The notes under the pieces are model-generated. The model worked only from the letters and a program-made list of their open reading frames with translations. It was not told the DNA's origin and made no database searches. Both the position numbers and the translations under genes were made by a program. From Stigmatella ashevillena (GTDB taxonomy: Bacteria > Myxococcota > Myxococcia > Myxococcales > Myxococcaceae): a stretch of 64,000 bases of DNA. The first letter of the stretch is position 1, and every line of letters starts with the position of its first letter. The stretch is from the NCBI RefSeq assembly GCF_028368975.1, contig NZ_JAQNDM010000002.1, positions 8,674,425 through 8,738,424 of the forward strand, given 5' to 3'. Below, in pieces: positions 27,800 through 35,391 of the stretch.

Positions 27800-29719
27800 A
27801 TGTCCACCATGTCCTGGCGCTTCGTCTTTGTCCTCTGCATCCTATCGCTGCTGTCCCCCCAGGCGGCGGCGCAGGAGGCGCGTCTGGCTGGAAAGTCCGC
27901 GCTCCTGCTCATTCCCGAGGATACGGCGCTGCCCGCCATGGCGACGCTCGTCGCCAGTCTCCGCTCCTCCTTGTGGGAGGCCCAGGACGGCCCGATCACT
28001 CTGGATGTCGAGAGCCTGGATCTGGGTTGGGCCCGCGGGCCTGCCTACACACACGCCCTGCACACCTGGTATCTGACCAAGTACCGGGAGCGTCGGCCGG
28101 ATGCCCTCATCGCCTTCCGCTCCGACGCCGTCCAGTTGGCCCTGCAGCTGCGCCGGGAGCTGTGGCCGGATATCCCGATGATCGTCCTCTCCGAGGACGA
28201 GCGGCTCTGGGAGCAGCAGCCTCGCCCGGAACGGGTGGCGGGCCTCTGGCTCCATTATGACATGCGGGCCACCACGGAGCTGGCCCTGCAACTGCTGCCC
28301 AGCACACGGAGGCTGGCGCTCGTCAACGGCTCTAGCCCCTGGGAGCGCGCTCAGCAGGAGCAGATGGTGCGAGAGCTGCGACCGCTGCTGGCACAGCGGG
28401 GGCTGGAGTTCATCGACCTGAGTAACCTGCCGCTGGCCGAGCTGCTCGAGCGCGCGAGGACCCTGCCGGACGACACCACGGTCCTCACCTTCACCTTCAT
28501 AACGGACCCCAGCGGGAGACCCTTCGTGGGGCGCGATATCGCACGCATGTTGCTCTCCGCCAGCAACCGGCCCTGCTTCGCCCTCCACGACACCGTCCTG
28601 GGTCTGGGGGTCGTCGGCGGAGCGCTCGTCAGCTATGAGGCCGTGGGCCAACAGCTGGGCATGCTCACCTCCCGCGTATTGCGCGGAGAGCAGGAGGAAT
28701 TCCTCGCGCCCCTGAAGCCGGCACCGGTGGACACGCTGACGGTCGATGCCCGCGCGCTGCGGCGCTGGGGCATCCCCCGCGATCAGGTGCCTCCCGGGGT
28801 GCGGCTCGCCTTCGACGAGCCCTCGCTCTGGGAGCGCTACCGCTGGTGGGTCTTGGGGGCCCTGACGATCAGCGGCCTGCAGGCGCTGCTGGCTGGGGGG
28901 CTCATGGAGGAGCGCCGCCGCCGCATGCGTGCCCAGGCCGAGCTCCTCGAGCGCCAACGCCTGGAGAAGCTCGCGGAGATGGAGGTACGTCGAACCCTGG
29001 ATCAGCTGGCCCACGTGAGCCGGGTGACCGCCCTGGGCGAGCTGGCCGCCTCACTGGCTCATGAGCTCAACCAGCCCCTGGCCGCAATTCTCAGCAACGC
29101 CCAGGCCTCACGCCGCCTGCTGAACGCAACCCCCGCGGAGTTGGACGAGGTGCGCGAGGCCCTCGGGGACATCATCTCTGACGGCAAGCGCGCGGGCGAA
29201 GTGATTCACCGCATGCGCGCGCTGCTCAAGCGGGGGGAGCCCCGGCAGGAGCTCCACTCGCTCAATGACCTGGTGTGCGAGGTGGCGCGTCTGCTGGGCA
29301 ACGACATGCACCTGCGCGGCGCGACCCTGCGGCTGGCGCTGGCCCCGTCGCTGCCCGCTGTCCAGGGGGACGGAATCCAACTCCAACAGGTGGTGCTCAA
29401 CCTGCTCATCAACGCCATGGATGCCATGGCCGATGTCCCCGCGGGTCAGCGCCAGCTCCAGGTCCGCACCGTCTCACCAGGCCCGGGGCAGGTGGAGCTG
29501 TGCGTGCAGGACTCGGGAGGAGGGATCGAGCCGTCGCGGCTGGCCCTCATCTTCGAGCCCTTCTACTCCACCAAGGAGCTCGGGCTGGGCATGGGGCTGT
29601 CTATCAGCCGCTCCATCGTCGAGGCGCACGGCGGCCGCTTGCAAGCCGAGAGCCCTCCCGGGCAGGGGGCCCTGTTACGGTGCGTGCTTCCTGCGGCGCG
29701 CACGGAGTCCTCGCCATGA
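27800..29719 (+). CDS. Sensor histidine kinase with periplasmic ABC-substrate-binding-like domain
   Basis: A 639-residue membrane kinase. Signal peptide/first TM at about residues 6-25; a ~310-residue periplasmic region resembling ABC_sub_bind proteins (SALLLIPEDTALPAM, IPMIVLSEDE, LAYTFIT-like strands); TM helix about 350-372; coiled linker; HisKA box SLAHELNQPLAAI with H421; and a HATPase_c domain (NLLINAMDAM, DSGGGIEP, FYSTKELGLGMGLS). The HELNQPL form is typical of FixL/DctB-type kinases. The stop overlaps the start of a FixJ-like regulator as ATGA, so the two form one operon and a cognate pair. Signal unknown, probably a small periplasmic solute. Confidence 0.92.
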   Translation: MSTMSWRFVFVLCILSLLSPQAAAQEARLAGKSALLLIPEDTALPAMATLVASLRSSLWEAQDGPITLDVESLDLGWARGPAYTHALHTWYLTKYRERRPDALIAFRSDAVQLALQLRRELWPDIPMIVLSEDERLWEQQPRPERVAGLWLHYDMRATTELALQLLPSTRRLALVNGSSPWERAQQEQMVRELRPLLAQRGLEFIDLSNLPLAELLERARTLPDDTTVLTFTFITDPSGRPFVGRDIARMLLSASNRPCFALHDTVLGLGVVGGALVSYEAVGQQLGMLTSRVLRGEQEEFLAPLKPAPVDTLTVDARALRRWGIPRDQVPPGVRLAFDEPSLWERYRWWVLGALTISGLQALLAGGLMEERRRRMRAQAELLERQRLEKLAEMEVRRTLDQLAHVSRVTALGELAASLAHELNQPLAAILSNAQASRRLLNATPAELDEVREALGDIISDGKRAGEVIHRMRALLKRGEPRQELHSLNDLVCEVARLLGNDMHLRGATLRLALAPSLPAVQGDGIQLQQVVLNLLINAMDAMADVPAGQRQLQVRTVSPGPGQVELCVQDSGGGIEPSRLALIFEPFYSTKELGLGMGLSISRSIVEAHGGRLQAESPPGQGALLRCVLPAARTESSP

Positions 29720-30330
29720 CACAAGCCCCCGCCACCATCTTCCTTGTGGACGATGATGAGTCCGTGTTGCGGGGGCTGAGGCGGCTGCTGCGGGCCGTCG
29801 GCTATGCCACGAAGCCCTTCGCCTCGCCCTCCGAGTTCCTCGCGCAGCTGTCCGGGGACACGCCGGGTTGCGCCGTGCTGGACCTGCGGATGCCGGGGCT
29901 GAACGGGTTGGAGCTGCAGCAGGCTATGGAGTCCAAGGGCTGCCACCTGCCTGTCATCTTCATCTCCGGCCACGGGGATGTGCCGGCCAGCGTCAGGGCC
30001 ATGAAGGCCGGCGCCGTGGACTTCCTCCTCAAGCCCTTTGATGAGCAACAACTGTTGGGAGCCATCTCCCAGGCCTTGCTCAAGGACGCGGCGGCCCGCG
30101 TCGGCCGCGCCGAGACAGCCGCGCTGCATGCCCGTCATGCCGTCCTCACTCCCCGCGAGCGCGAGGTATGCGCGCTGGTGGCCCAGGGGCTGACCAACAA
30201 GGAGGTCGCCCAGCGGCTGGGCACCACGGAGAAGACCATCAAGGTGCACCGCGCCCGCGTCATCCAGAAACTGGACGTGGACTCGGTGGCGGAGCTGGTG
30301 CGGTTCGTGGACCGGCTGGGCCAGGGCTGA
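29716..30330 (+). CDS. FixJ-type response regulator (REC-LuxR)
   Basis: 204 residues. Receiver domain with the acidic pair DDD (12-14), phosphoacceptor D56 in VLDLRMPG, and K in LLKPFDE; then a LuxR-type helix-turn-helix (LTPREREVCALVAQGLTNKEVA through TEKTIKVHRARV). The start at 29716 overlaps the kinase stop. The kinase form and the FixJ-like layout point to a direct phosphorelay controlling sigma-70 promoters. A shrunken relic of this gene and its flanks occurs at 35161-35295. Confidence 0.93.
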   Translation: MTQAPATIFLVDDDESVLRGLRRLLRAVGYATKPFASPSEFLAQLSGDTPGCAVLDLRMPGLNGLELQQAMESKGCHLPVIFISGHGDVPASVRAMKAGAVDFLLKPFDEQQLLGAISQALLKDAAARVGRAETAALHARHAVLTPREREVCALVAQGLTNKEVAQRLGTTEKTIKVHRARVIQKLDVDSVAELVRFVDRLGQG

Positions 30331-30441
30331 GCCCGCGCTGTGTAAGCACTAGGTCCAATATCCATACCCTGACACTCTGATAGGTTCCTCGCTCGCGACG
30401 AATGGAGCTTCGAGCGATCCGCCCTCGAAGAAAAGGAGCCT

Positions 30442-31797
30442 ATGGCGACGAGCGCTGGTTTGGACTTTGAGACTGCATACGAGATCGGCTGCGAGGGATA
30501 TACATATCTCTATCCCATCGTGTTGATGGACGTGACGCGTCGGCAGATGACGAACGTCAAGGAGATCGACCTCCCCACCTGGCGAAGCCCGGCCAACGTG
30601 TTCATGAATAACCCGCGCTTCCCGGGGCCGGAAGACCGCACCGTGGTGCGACCCAACTTCGACACGCTCTATTCGAGTGCGTGGCTCGATCTCGTGCGCG
30701 AGCCCATGGTCATCAAGGTCCCTGCGTCCGATGGGCGCTACTACCTCTTGCCCATGCTCGACATGTGGACGGACGTCTTCACCTGCCCCGGCCCCCGCAC
30801 GACGGGGACCGCGGCCCAGGAGTTCGTCATCGTCGGCCCGGGGTGGAGCGGGACGATCAACCCGGCCCTGAACCTGCAACGGATCGACGCGCCTACGCCG
30901 TATGTCTGGATCATCGGACGAACGCAGTGCAAAGGTGAATCGGACTACGCCAGCGTGCACGAGTTCCAGAATGGCCTCCAGATCATCCCTTACTCCGCCT
31001 ACGAGGCCGGGCTGCCGCCGCCGCCGCCCGTCGGGTCAGACACCGATGACATAAGCCTCGAAGAGCCGTTGGTGATCGTAGAGAAGATGACGCCCGAGGC
31101 GTTCTTCGCCTATGGCGCGGACCTGATGCGCCAGAATCCAGCGCACTTCAATGACTACCCCATCCTTGCGCGTCTGGCGTGGGCAGGCTTCGTGGCGGGC
31201 CAGCCGTTCAACCTGAACGCAGCCCCGGCGGCGGTGCAAGACGCCTTCAGGAAAGCGGCCCCCGACGCCCTCGCCCGGATGAAGGAGAAGCAGCGCTCCA
31301 TCACGCCGCTGACGAATGGCTGGACATACGCGAACGAGCTGATGGGGACCTACGGGACGAGCTACCTCCGCCGCGCGATCATTGCCCTGATCGGACTGGG
31401 CGCCAATCTCCCGGAGGACGCAATCTACCCGGTCGCCTACGTGGATTCCACGAGCACCGTGCTGGACAGCGCCATGCGTTACACGCTGCGCTTCGAGGCC
31501 AACAGCCTGCCACCGGTGAACGCCTTCTGGTCCGTGACGCTGTACGACGAGCAGGGATTCCAGGTCCCGAACGCCATCAACCGCTTCTCGCTGGGCACGC
31601 GAAACAACCTGACCGAGTCCGATGGCTACGTGACGGTGTACGTCGAGCGCTCCATGGACGAGACCGATCCGAGGCAGTCGAACTGGCTGCCGGCACCACA
31701 GCAGGGCGTGTTCAACCTCACCATGCGGCTGTACTCGCCGAAGCAGGAGGGGATCAATGGAGATTGGCACCCGCCCGCGATCTCGCGAGCGACGTGA
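30442..31797 (+). CDS. DUF1254/DUF1214 domain-containing protein
   Basis: 451 residues covering both domains of the family: N-terminal DUF1254 (GYTYLYPIVLMDVTRRQM; NFDTLYSSAWLDL) and C-terminal DUF1214 (NSLPPVNAFWSVTLYDEQGF; ending in NGDWHPP). Members are widespread in soil bacteria; their biochemical role is not established. No obvious signal peptide, unlike many relatives. It stands alone between the regulator gene and a region of transposase remnants. Confidence 0.92.
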   Translation: MATSAGLDFETAYEIGCEGYTYLYPIVLMDVTRRQMTNVKEIDLPTWRSPANVFMNNPRFPGPEDRTVVRPNFDTLYSSAWLDLVREPMVIKVPASDGRYYLLPMLDMWTDVFTCPGPRTTGTAAQEFVIVGPGWSGTINPALNLQRIDAPTPYVWIIGRTQCKGESDYASVHEFQNGLQIIPYSAYEAGLPPPPPVGSDTDDISLEEPLVIVEKMTPEAFFAYGADLMRQNPAHFNDYPILARLAWAGFVAGQPFNLNAAPAAVQDAFRKAAPDALARMKEKQRSITPLTNGWTYANELMGTYGTSYLRRAIIALIGLGANLPEDAIYPVAYVDSTSTVLDSAMRYTLRFEANSLPPVNAFWSVTLYDEQGFQVPNAINRFSLGTRNNLTESDGYVTVYVERSMDETDPRQSNWLPAPQQGVFNLTMRLYSPKQEGINGDWHPPAISRAT

Positions 31798-31929
31798 CCA
31801 CTAAGCTAAATTCCTTGCCAGCAGAGACTTGACCTGAGCGAAGGCACGCATGGAGAACTCGAACGTGGTCCGGGTCATGAGGGAGTTCGAAGGCATCGAG
31901 TTGGGACACAAGCGCCATCGAGCGAGAGG

Positions 31930-32417
31930 TGCCCTTGGGGTTTCGCGAAGCCTCCAAGAGCCCGGCGACTCGCAAGCGCTACCCTCCCAGGGAGGCACGA
32001 CTGGCAACGCTCGCGTTCGCCGCCCGGCGGGTCAGACTGCTTCGTCCCGTAGCCCTGGCGAGAAAGGCCTATCCGGACTTTCTTGACGTCAACGTTGTGC
32101 GTGTTGAAGAGTTCAACAAGGCGCTCAATACGGGCTGCAAGGCGGAGGCTCGTCAACTCATCGAGTTGGGTGCGCTCCTGAACGCCATTGCCATTTTGAC
32201 TCCTATCGCGTGGGCCATCCTGCACTTGCGGCCCATGCCAAAACACGGAGGTTCTTCCAAGACGGCCGCGCGGCGCCACCAGTCGTGACGCCCTTTACGC
32301 CGTCGCTGCCTTGGGTGGACATCTCAAGCGCAACGGTGCTCCGGGCTGGCTGACGCGCCTTCGGGGCTACAGGACGCTGACCGATCTTATCCTCGGATGG
32401 CAGCTACGAGATGTGTA
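31930..32417 (+). pseudogene. IS4-family transposase remnant
   Basis: C-terminal part of an IS4-type DDE transposase in at least two frames: EARLATLAFAARRVRLLRP, then EEFNKALNTGCKAEARQLIE and LLNAIAILTPIAWAILHLRP, and, after a frameshift near 32280, DALYAVAALGGHLKRNGAPG through LILGWQLRDV ending at 32417. The glutamate-containing motif (E-F-x-K-A-L-x-T-G-C) is recognisable. The N-terminal catalytic part is gone. Confidence 0.7.
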
Positions 32418-32589
32418 GAATCTTGAGATTTCGATAGGAGCGAGTGGAACCACATCAGGTCCACGCACAGCGTTTGACGGCGACTTCGGCTCGGCAGTGG
32501 GTGCCGAACTGGGATGGACTCTGGGCAGGCGAATCCTCCACCTCGGCGTGACAGCGCACCCGACGGAGGGATGAGCAAACAGCGGTCGT

Positions 32590-32860
32590 GAGAGTCATCA
32601 ATGGCTCGATGGGCCCCGAGCTGCGGGAGCATGTCGTTGTCCTGAACGATGCCCACGCTTGGTGTCCGCTTCGCGAGTACCAGTGCGACGACAACGCGAG
32701 CCGGACGCACCCTTCGCTCAGTCAGGATACGTCTGGGCGACGTGAGGCGCATGGCCAGGAGCGTGGAGCGAAGGTGACCGCGCTGCGGGGGAGTCTTCGG
32801 ACTCCACCGCCTTGGTGCCGCGGTTGGATCCCGTTGTTCGAGCCAATAGGAGTGTGCGCG
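32590..32860 (+). pseudogene. Integrase-core (rve-type) transposase remnant
   Basis: The peptide REHVVVLNDAHAWCPLREYQ followed by DNASRTHPSLSQDT and ALRGSLRTPPPWC resembles the C-terminal end of rve/IS481-like transposases (R-x-H-x-x-L-x-x-D-T). The rest of the gene is not visible. It merges without a stop into the frame of the following lipoprotein, which must start at its own ATG. Confidence 0.5.
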
Positions 32861-32956
32861 AGTCATCGAATGTGGATTGACAGAATGGCCAGCGCCGTCA
32901 GAGAACCCGGTGTTCCATGCTCACCGCGCTCGTGTCGGGCGCTACAGGGAAAGTTC

Positions 32957-34405
32957 ATGTCATATTTGTTTTCGAGATGGCTCGCAGCGACAGCCGCCGC
33001 ATTGCGCGTTGGATTGGTGCTTGGCGTGGCTGCCGCCACCCTCGCCGCTTGTCACGATAACGAGCCGTCGAACAACGTACCGCCGGTGGCCCGCGACGTC
33101 ACTCTCGCGACGGTGGAAGACACCCCCCTTGAGATGCACCTGTCGGCCAGCGGCAGCGGGGCACTTACTTTCACTATCGTCGAGGCACCGGACCACGGCA
33201 CGTTGAGTGAGGTCCGCGCGGATGGCTCCATCACCTACACCCCTGGCGCCGACTACAATGGCGAAGATGCGCTCATCTTTCGTGCGACCGACCGCACGGG
33301 CCAAAGCGCTCAGGCCACGGTGACCATCACCGTCACCCCAGTGAACGATGTGCCCACCATCTCCCCAGTGGCCGACCAGAGCATCACTGCTGGCGGCTCG
33401 ACCGGAGACCTGGCCTTCACCGTGGGCGACGTGGAGACCGCCGCCGACAGCCTCACGGTTACCGCCACGTCCTCCAATGCCGACCTGGTGCCCAACGACC
33501 CCAGCAATCTCGTCCTCGGTAGCGCCGGCTCCAGCCGCACCGTCAACGTCGTCCCCGCCGCCGGCGCCAGCGGCTCCACCACCATCACCCTCTCGGTGAG
33601 TGACGGCTCCGCCACCACCTCCACCACCTTCACGGTCGACGTGACCGGTCTTGCGAGCCTCTACTGGATAACCGCCGCCGGCTCGCTGTGGAGGGTTGAC
33701 GTGAATGGCACGAATGCCCTGGAGCTCGATTCCGGCATCAGCGGGGCATCGACTGTCGCAACCGACCCGGTGACCCGTACCATCTTCTACAAGCGCGACA
33801 GTGCCATCGTTCGGGCGGACAGTGATGGGGCGAACCCGGTCGCTATCGTGGCGAACGGAGGCTTCCCCAGCGGGCTGGCCGTCGATTCGACGAACCGCAA
33901 GCTGTACTGGTCCGATTTCAACGGCAAGCGGATTATGCGCGCAGAGCTGGACGGAAGCAATCCAACGCAGGTCGTCGGCGGCATCGATAGCCCGTCTGCC
34001 ATCGAGTGCGATGTCCCGAATGGCAAGGTGTATGTCATTACCTATAACAACACCCAGCTCGTGCGATTCAATCTCGATGGTACCAGCTTGGAGATCCTCG
34101 CTTCGAACCTGGGCGGCCAGGGCGTGGGCCTGGCGGTCGACTCGAGCGGCGGGAAGGTGTACTACTCGACCCGCGGCAACAGTATCTATGTCGCCAACCT
34201 GGACGGCTCCAACGCCGCCGCCCTAGTCACCAACCAGACCTCAGCGCACGGGATTGCCATCGATGTCACGGCCGGGCGGCTGTATTGGGCGGATTGGCTG
34301 GATGGAGCGGTCCGGAGCGCCAATCTGGCCGATGGCAGCGATATCCAGACCGTGAGCTCGGGCAGCGGCAGGAACTTGGGTCTGGCCTGGATGCCCGCGC
34401 CGTAG
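32957..34405 (+). CDS. Lipoprotein with cadherin/Ig-like and YWTD-type beta-propeller repeats
   Basis: 482 residues from the ATG at 32957; upstream in-frame sequence is transposase debris. Signal peptide with lipobox LAAC (C32). Residues about 45-125 form a tandem-95/cadherin-like repeat (VEDTPLEMHLSASGSGALTF; DYNGEDALIFRATDRTGQ); residues 128-225 form an Ig-like VSDG repeat. Residues 230-480 contain low-density-lipoprotein-receptor-like repeats (LYWITAAGSLWRVDVNG; KLYWSDFNGKRIMRAELDGS; RLYWADWLDGAVRSANL), forming a propeller. Probably outer-membrane, facing the surface, with a binding or adhesion role; partner unknown. Confidence 0.85.
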   Translation: MSYLFSRWLAATAAALRVGLVLGVAAATLAACHDNEPSNNVPPVARDVTLATVEDTPLEMHLSASGSGALTFTIVEAPDHGTLSEVRADGSITYTPGADYNGEDALIFRATDRTGQSAQATVTITVTPVNDVPTISPVADQSITAGGSTGDLAFTVGDVETAADSLTVTATSSNADLVPNDPSNLVLGSAGSSRTVNVVPAAGASGSTTITLSVSDGSATTSTTFTVDVTGLASLYWITAAGSLWRVDVNGTNALELDSGISGASTVATDPVTRTIFYKRDSAIVRADSDGANPVAIVANGGFPSGLAVDSTNRKLYWSDFNGKRIMRAELDGSNPTQVVGGIDSPSAIECDVPNGKVYVITYNNTQLVRFNLDGTSLEILASNLGGQGVGLAVDSSGGKVYYSTRGNSIYVANLDGSNAAALVTNQTSAHGIAIDVTAGRLYWADWLDGAVRSANLADGSDIQTVSSGSGRNLGLAWMPAP

Positions 34406-34443
34406 CCAGGCGCCGGTGGCATTGACGAGACGCACGCAAGCAG

Positions 34444-34793
34444 TTGGCGGACGTGCCACAGCAACTGGCCGCCCTGGCCAGCATGTCTGTGCCGGAGTTA
34501 GCGGAGAAGTACCTGGAGATGTATGGCGAGCCCACGCGCAGCCGCAACAAGGGCTACCTGCAGAAGCGCCTGGCCTTCCGGGCCCGAGCGCTGGCGGATG
34601 CGGCAGGTGGGGGAGACGAAGCCCTCCGCGCAGCCTGCGGCGCCTGCTTCCACAGAGCGCGACACGCGCCTACCGCCCCCGGGCACGGTGCTGACACGCG
34701 TGTACAAGGGCACACAGCTCCAGGTGACGGTGCGGGAGGACGGCTTCGAGTACGAGGGCCAACGGCACCGCAGCCTCTCCAACATTGCTAAGT
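34444..34793 (+). pseudogene. Broken DUF2924 gene
   Basis: The first part (QQLAALASMSVPELAEKYLE, GEPTRSRNKGYLQKRLAFR) is the DUF2924 N terminus. After a frameshift near 34620 the second part (PPGTVLTRVYKGTQLQVTV, DGFEYEGQRHRSLSNIAK) follows in another frame. The usual C-terminal ITGTxWNG is absent: the sequence breaks exactly where a 25-bp inverted repeat begins (34791). DUF2924 genes normally accompany serine recombinases on mobile elements; no recombinase is left here. Confidence 0.75.
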
Positions 34794-35061
34794 TCGAGTT
34801 TCGCACTTTTGAGAGGGATAAAACCAGCCCCTCGGGTAGGAGCACACGATGGCTCACGTTCCATCTTGAGGCATTCGCCCTCGGGCAGGATGACTCTTCA
34901 ATGGATGCCTACGCTGTACCAATGCTTCCGATGTCGGAGTTTTCAGCGCCCCTCGGAGCTCCATAGGTCCTTCAAAACCCCCTCGATCTCTCCCCTGAAA
35001 GACCTGTTTCTCCTCTGAGCATTACCCTTTTGAACGCTCTCAAAAGTGCGAAACTCGAACT
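34791..35061. repeat. Segment bounded by a perfect 25-bp inverted repeat
   Basis: Positions 34791-34815 (AGTTCGAGTTTCGCAC...) are repeated exactly, inverted, at 35037-35061; 25 of 25 bases match. The 221 bp between hold no gene I recognise. The left arm marks the point where DUF2924 homology stops, and the right arm lies where a dispersed repeat (see 35062-35166) carries an extra ~20 bp relative to its copy at 54 kb. This looks like a small non-autonomous insertion or a rearrangement scar; no target-site duplication is evident. Confidence 0.6.
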
Positions 35062-35166
35062 GGAGACTGCGACAGAAACACGAGAAACATCCTTGGGTTG
35101 CGCACCGCGTTCACATTCGGGGCCGATGAAGTGGCCGCGAACTTCGCCTCCTGCCTGCCCGGATAT
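35062..35166. repeat. Dispersed repeat, copy C
   Basis: GAGACTGCGACAGAAA-CACGAGAA, then TCGGGGCCGATGAAGTGG and CCGCGAACTTCGCC ending in CCCGGATAT. The same blocks in the same order occur at 54084-54189, and the TCGGGG-CCGATTGAA block also at 50451-50480. The blocks are alternately conserved and diverged, suggesting old copies of one element or of a common integration target. Confidence 0.55.
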
Positions 35167-35295
35167 CGCGGCGTGAGGATCGCATGCGTCACGCAGCGCA
35201 CACGGAGTCCTCGCCATGATACAAGCCTCCGCCACCATCTTCCCCAGAAGCTGGACGCTGTGTAAGCACTAGGTCCAATATCCATGCTCTGGCAC
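35161..35295 (+). repeat. Shrunken relic copy of the 27.6-30.4 kb two-component locus
   Basis: Three blocks occur here in the same order and orientation as in the intact locus. 35161-35194 matches 27655-27688 (32 of 34 bases). 35196-35244 matches 29696-29744 (the start of the response regulator gene, 46 of 49). 35244-35257 and 35258-35295 match 30264-30277 and 30338-30375 (end of the regulator gene and its 3' flank). About 2.6 kb between the blocks is missing. It is therefore a duplicate that has lost the TetR/kinase/regulator coding sequence by internal deletions. Confidence 0.8.
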
Positions 35296-35391
35296 CCAGA
35301 GTAGAGGGTGGCCGCGCTGACGTGACCCGGTACCTGCTCTGGTTGCTGGTCGTCTGAGCCTTTCCCCACCCTGAACCAAAAGCCACTTCGC

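Noticed and set aside
32387-32866. 159-codon minus-strand frame
   Set aside because: Antisense to rve-type transposase debris; no recognisable domain.
35161-35295. Possible regulatory motif shared with the two-component promoter
   Set aside because: The matching blocks come from coding sequence and both flanks of the regulator gene in order, which fits a decayed duplicate better than a regulatory element.
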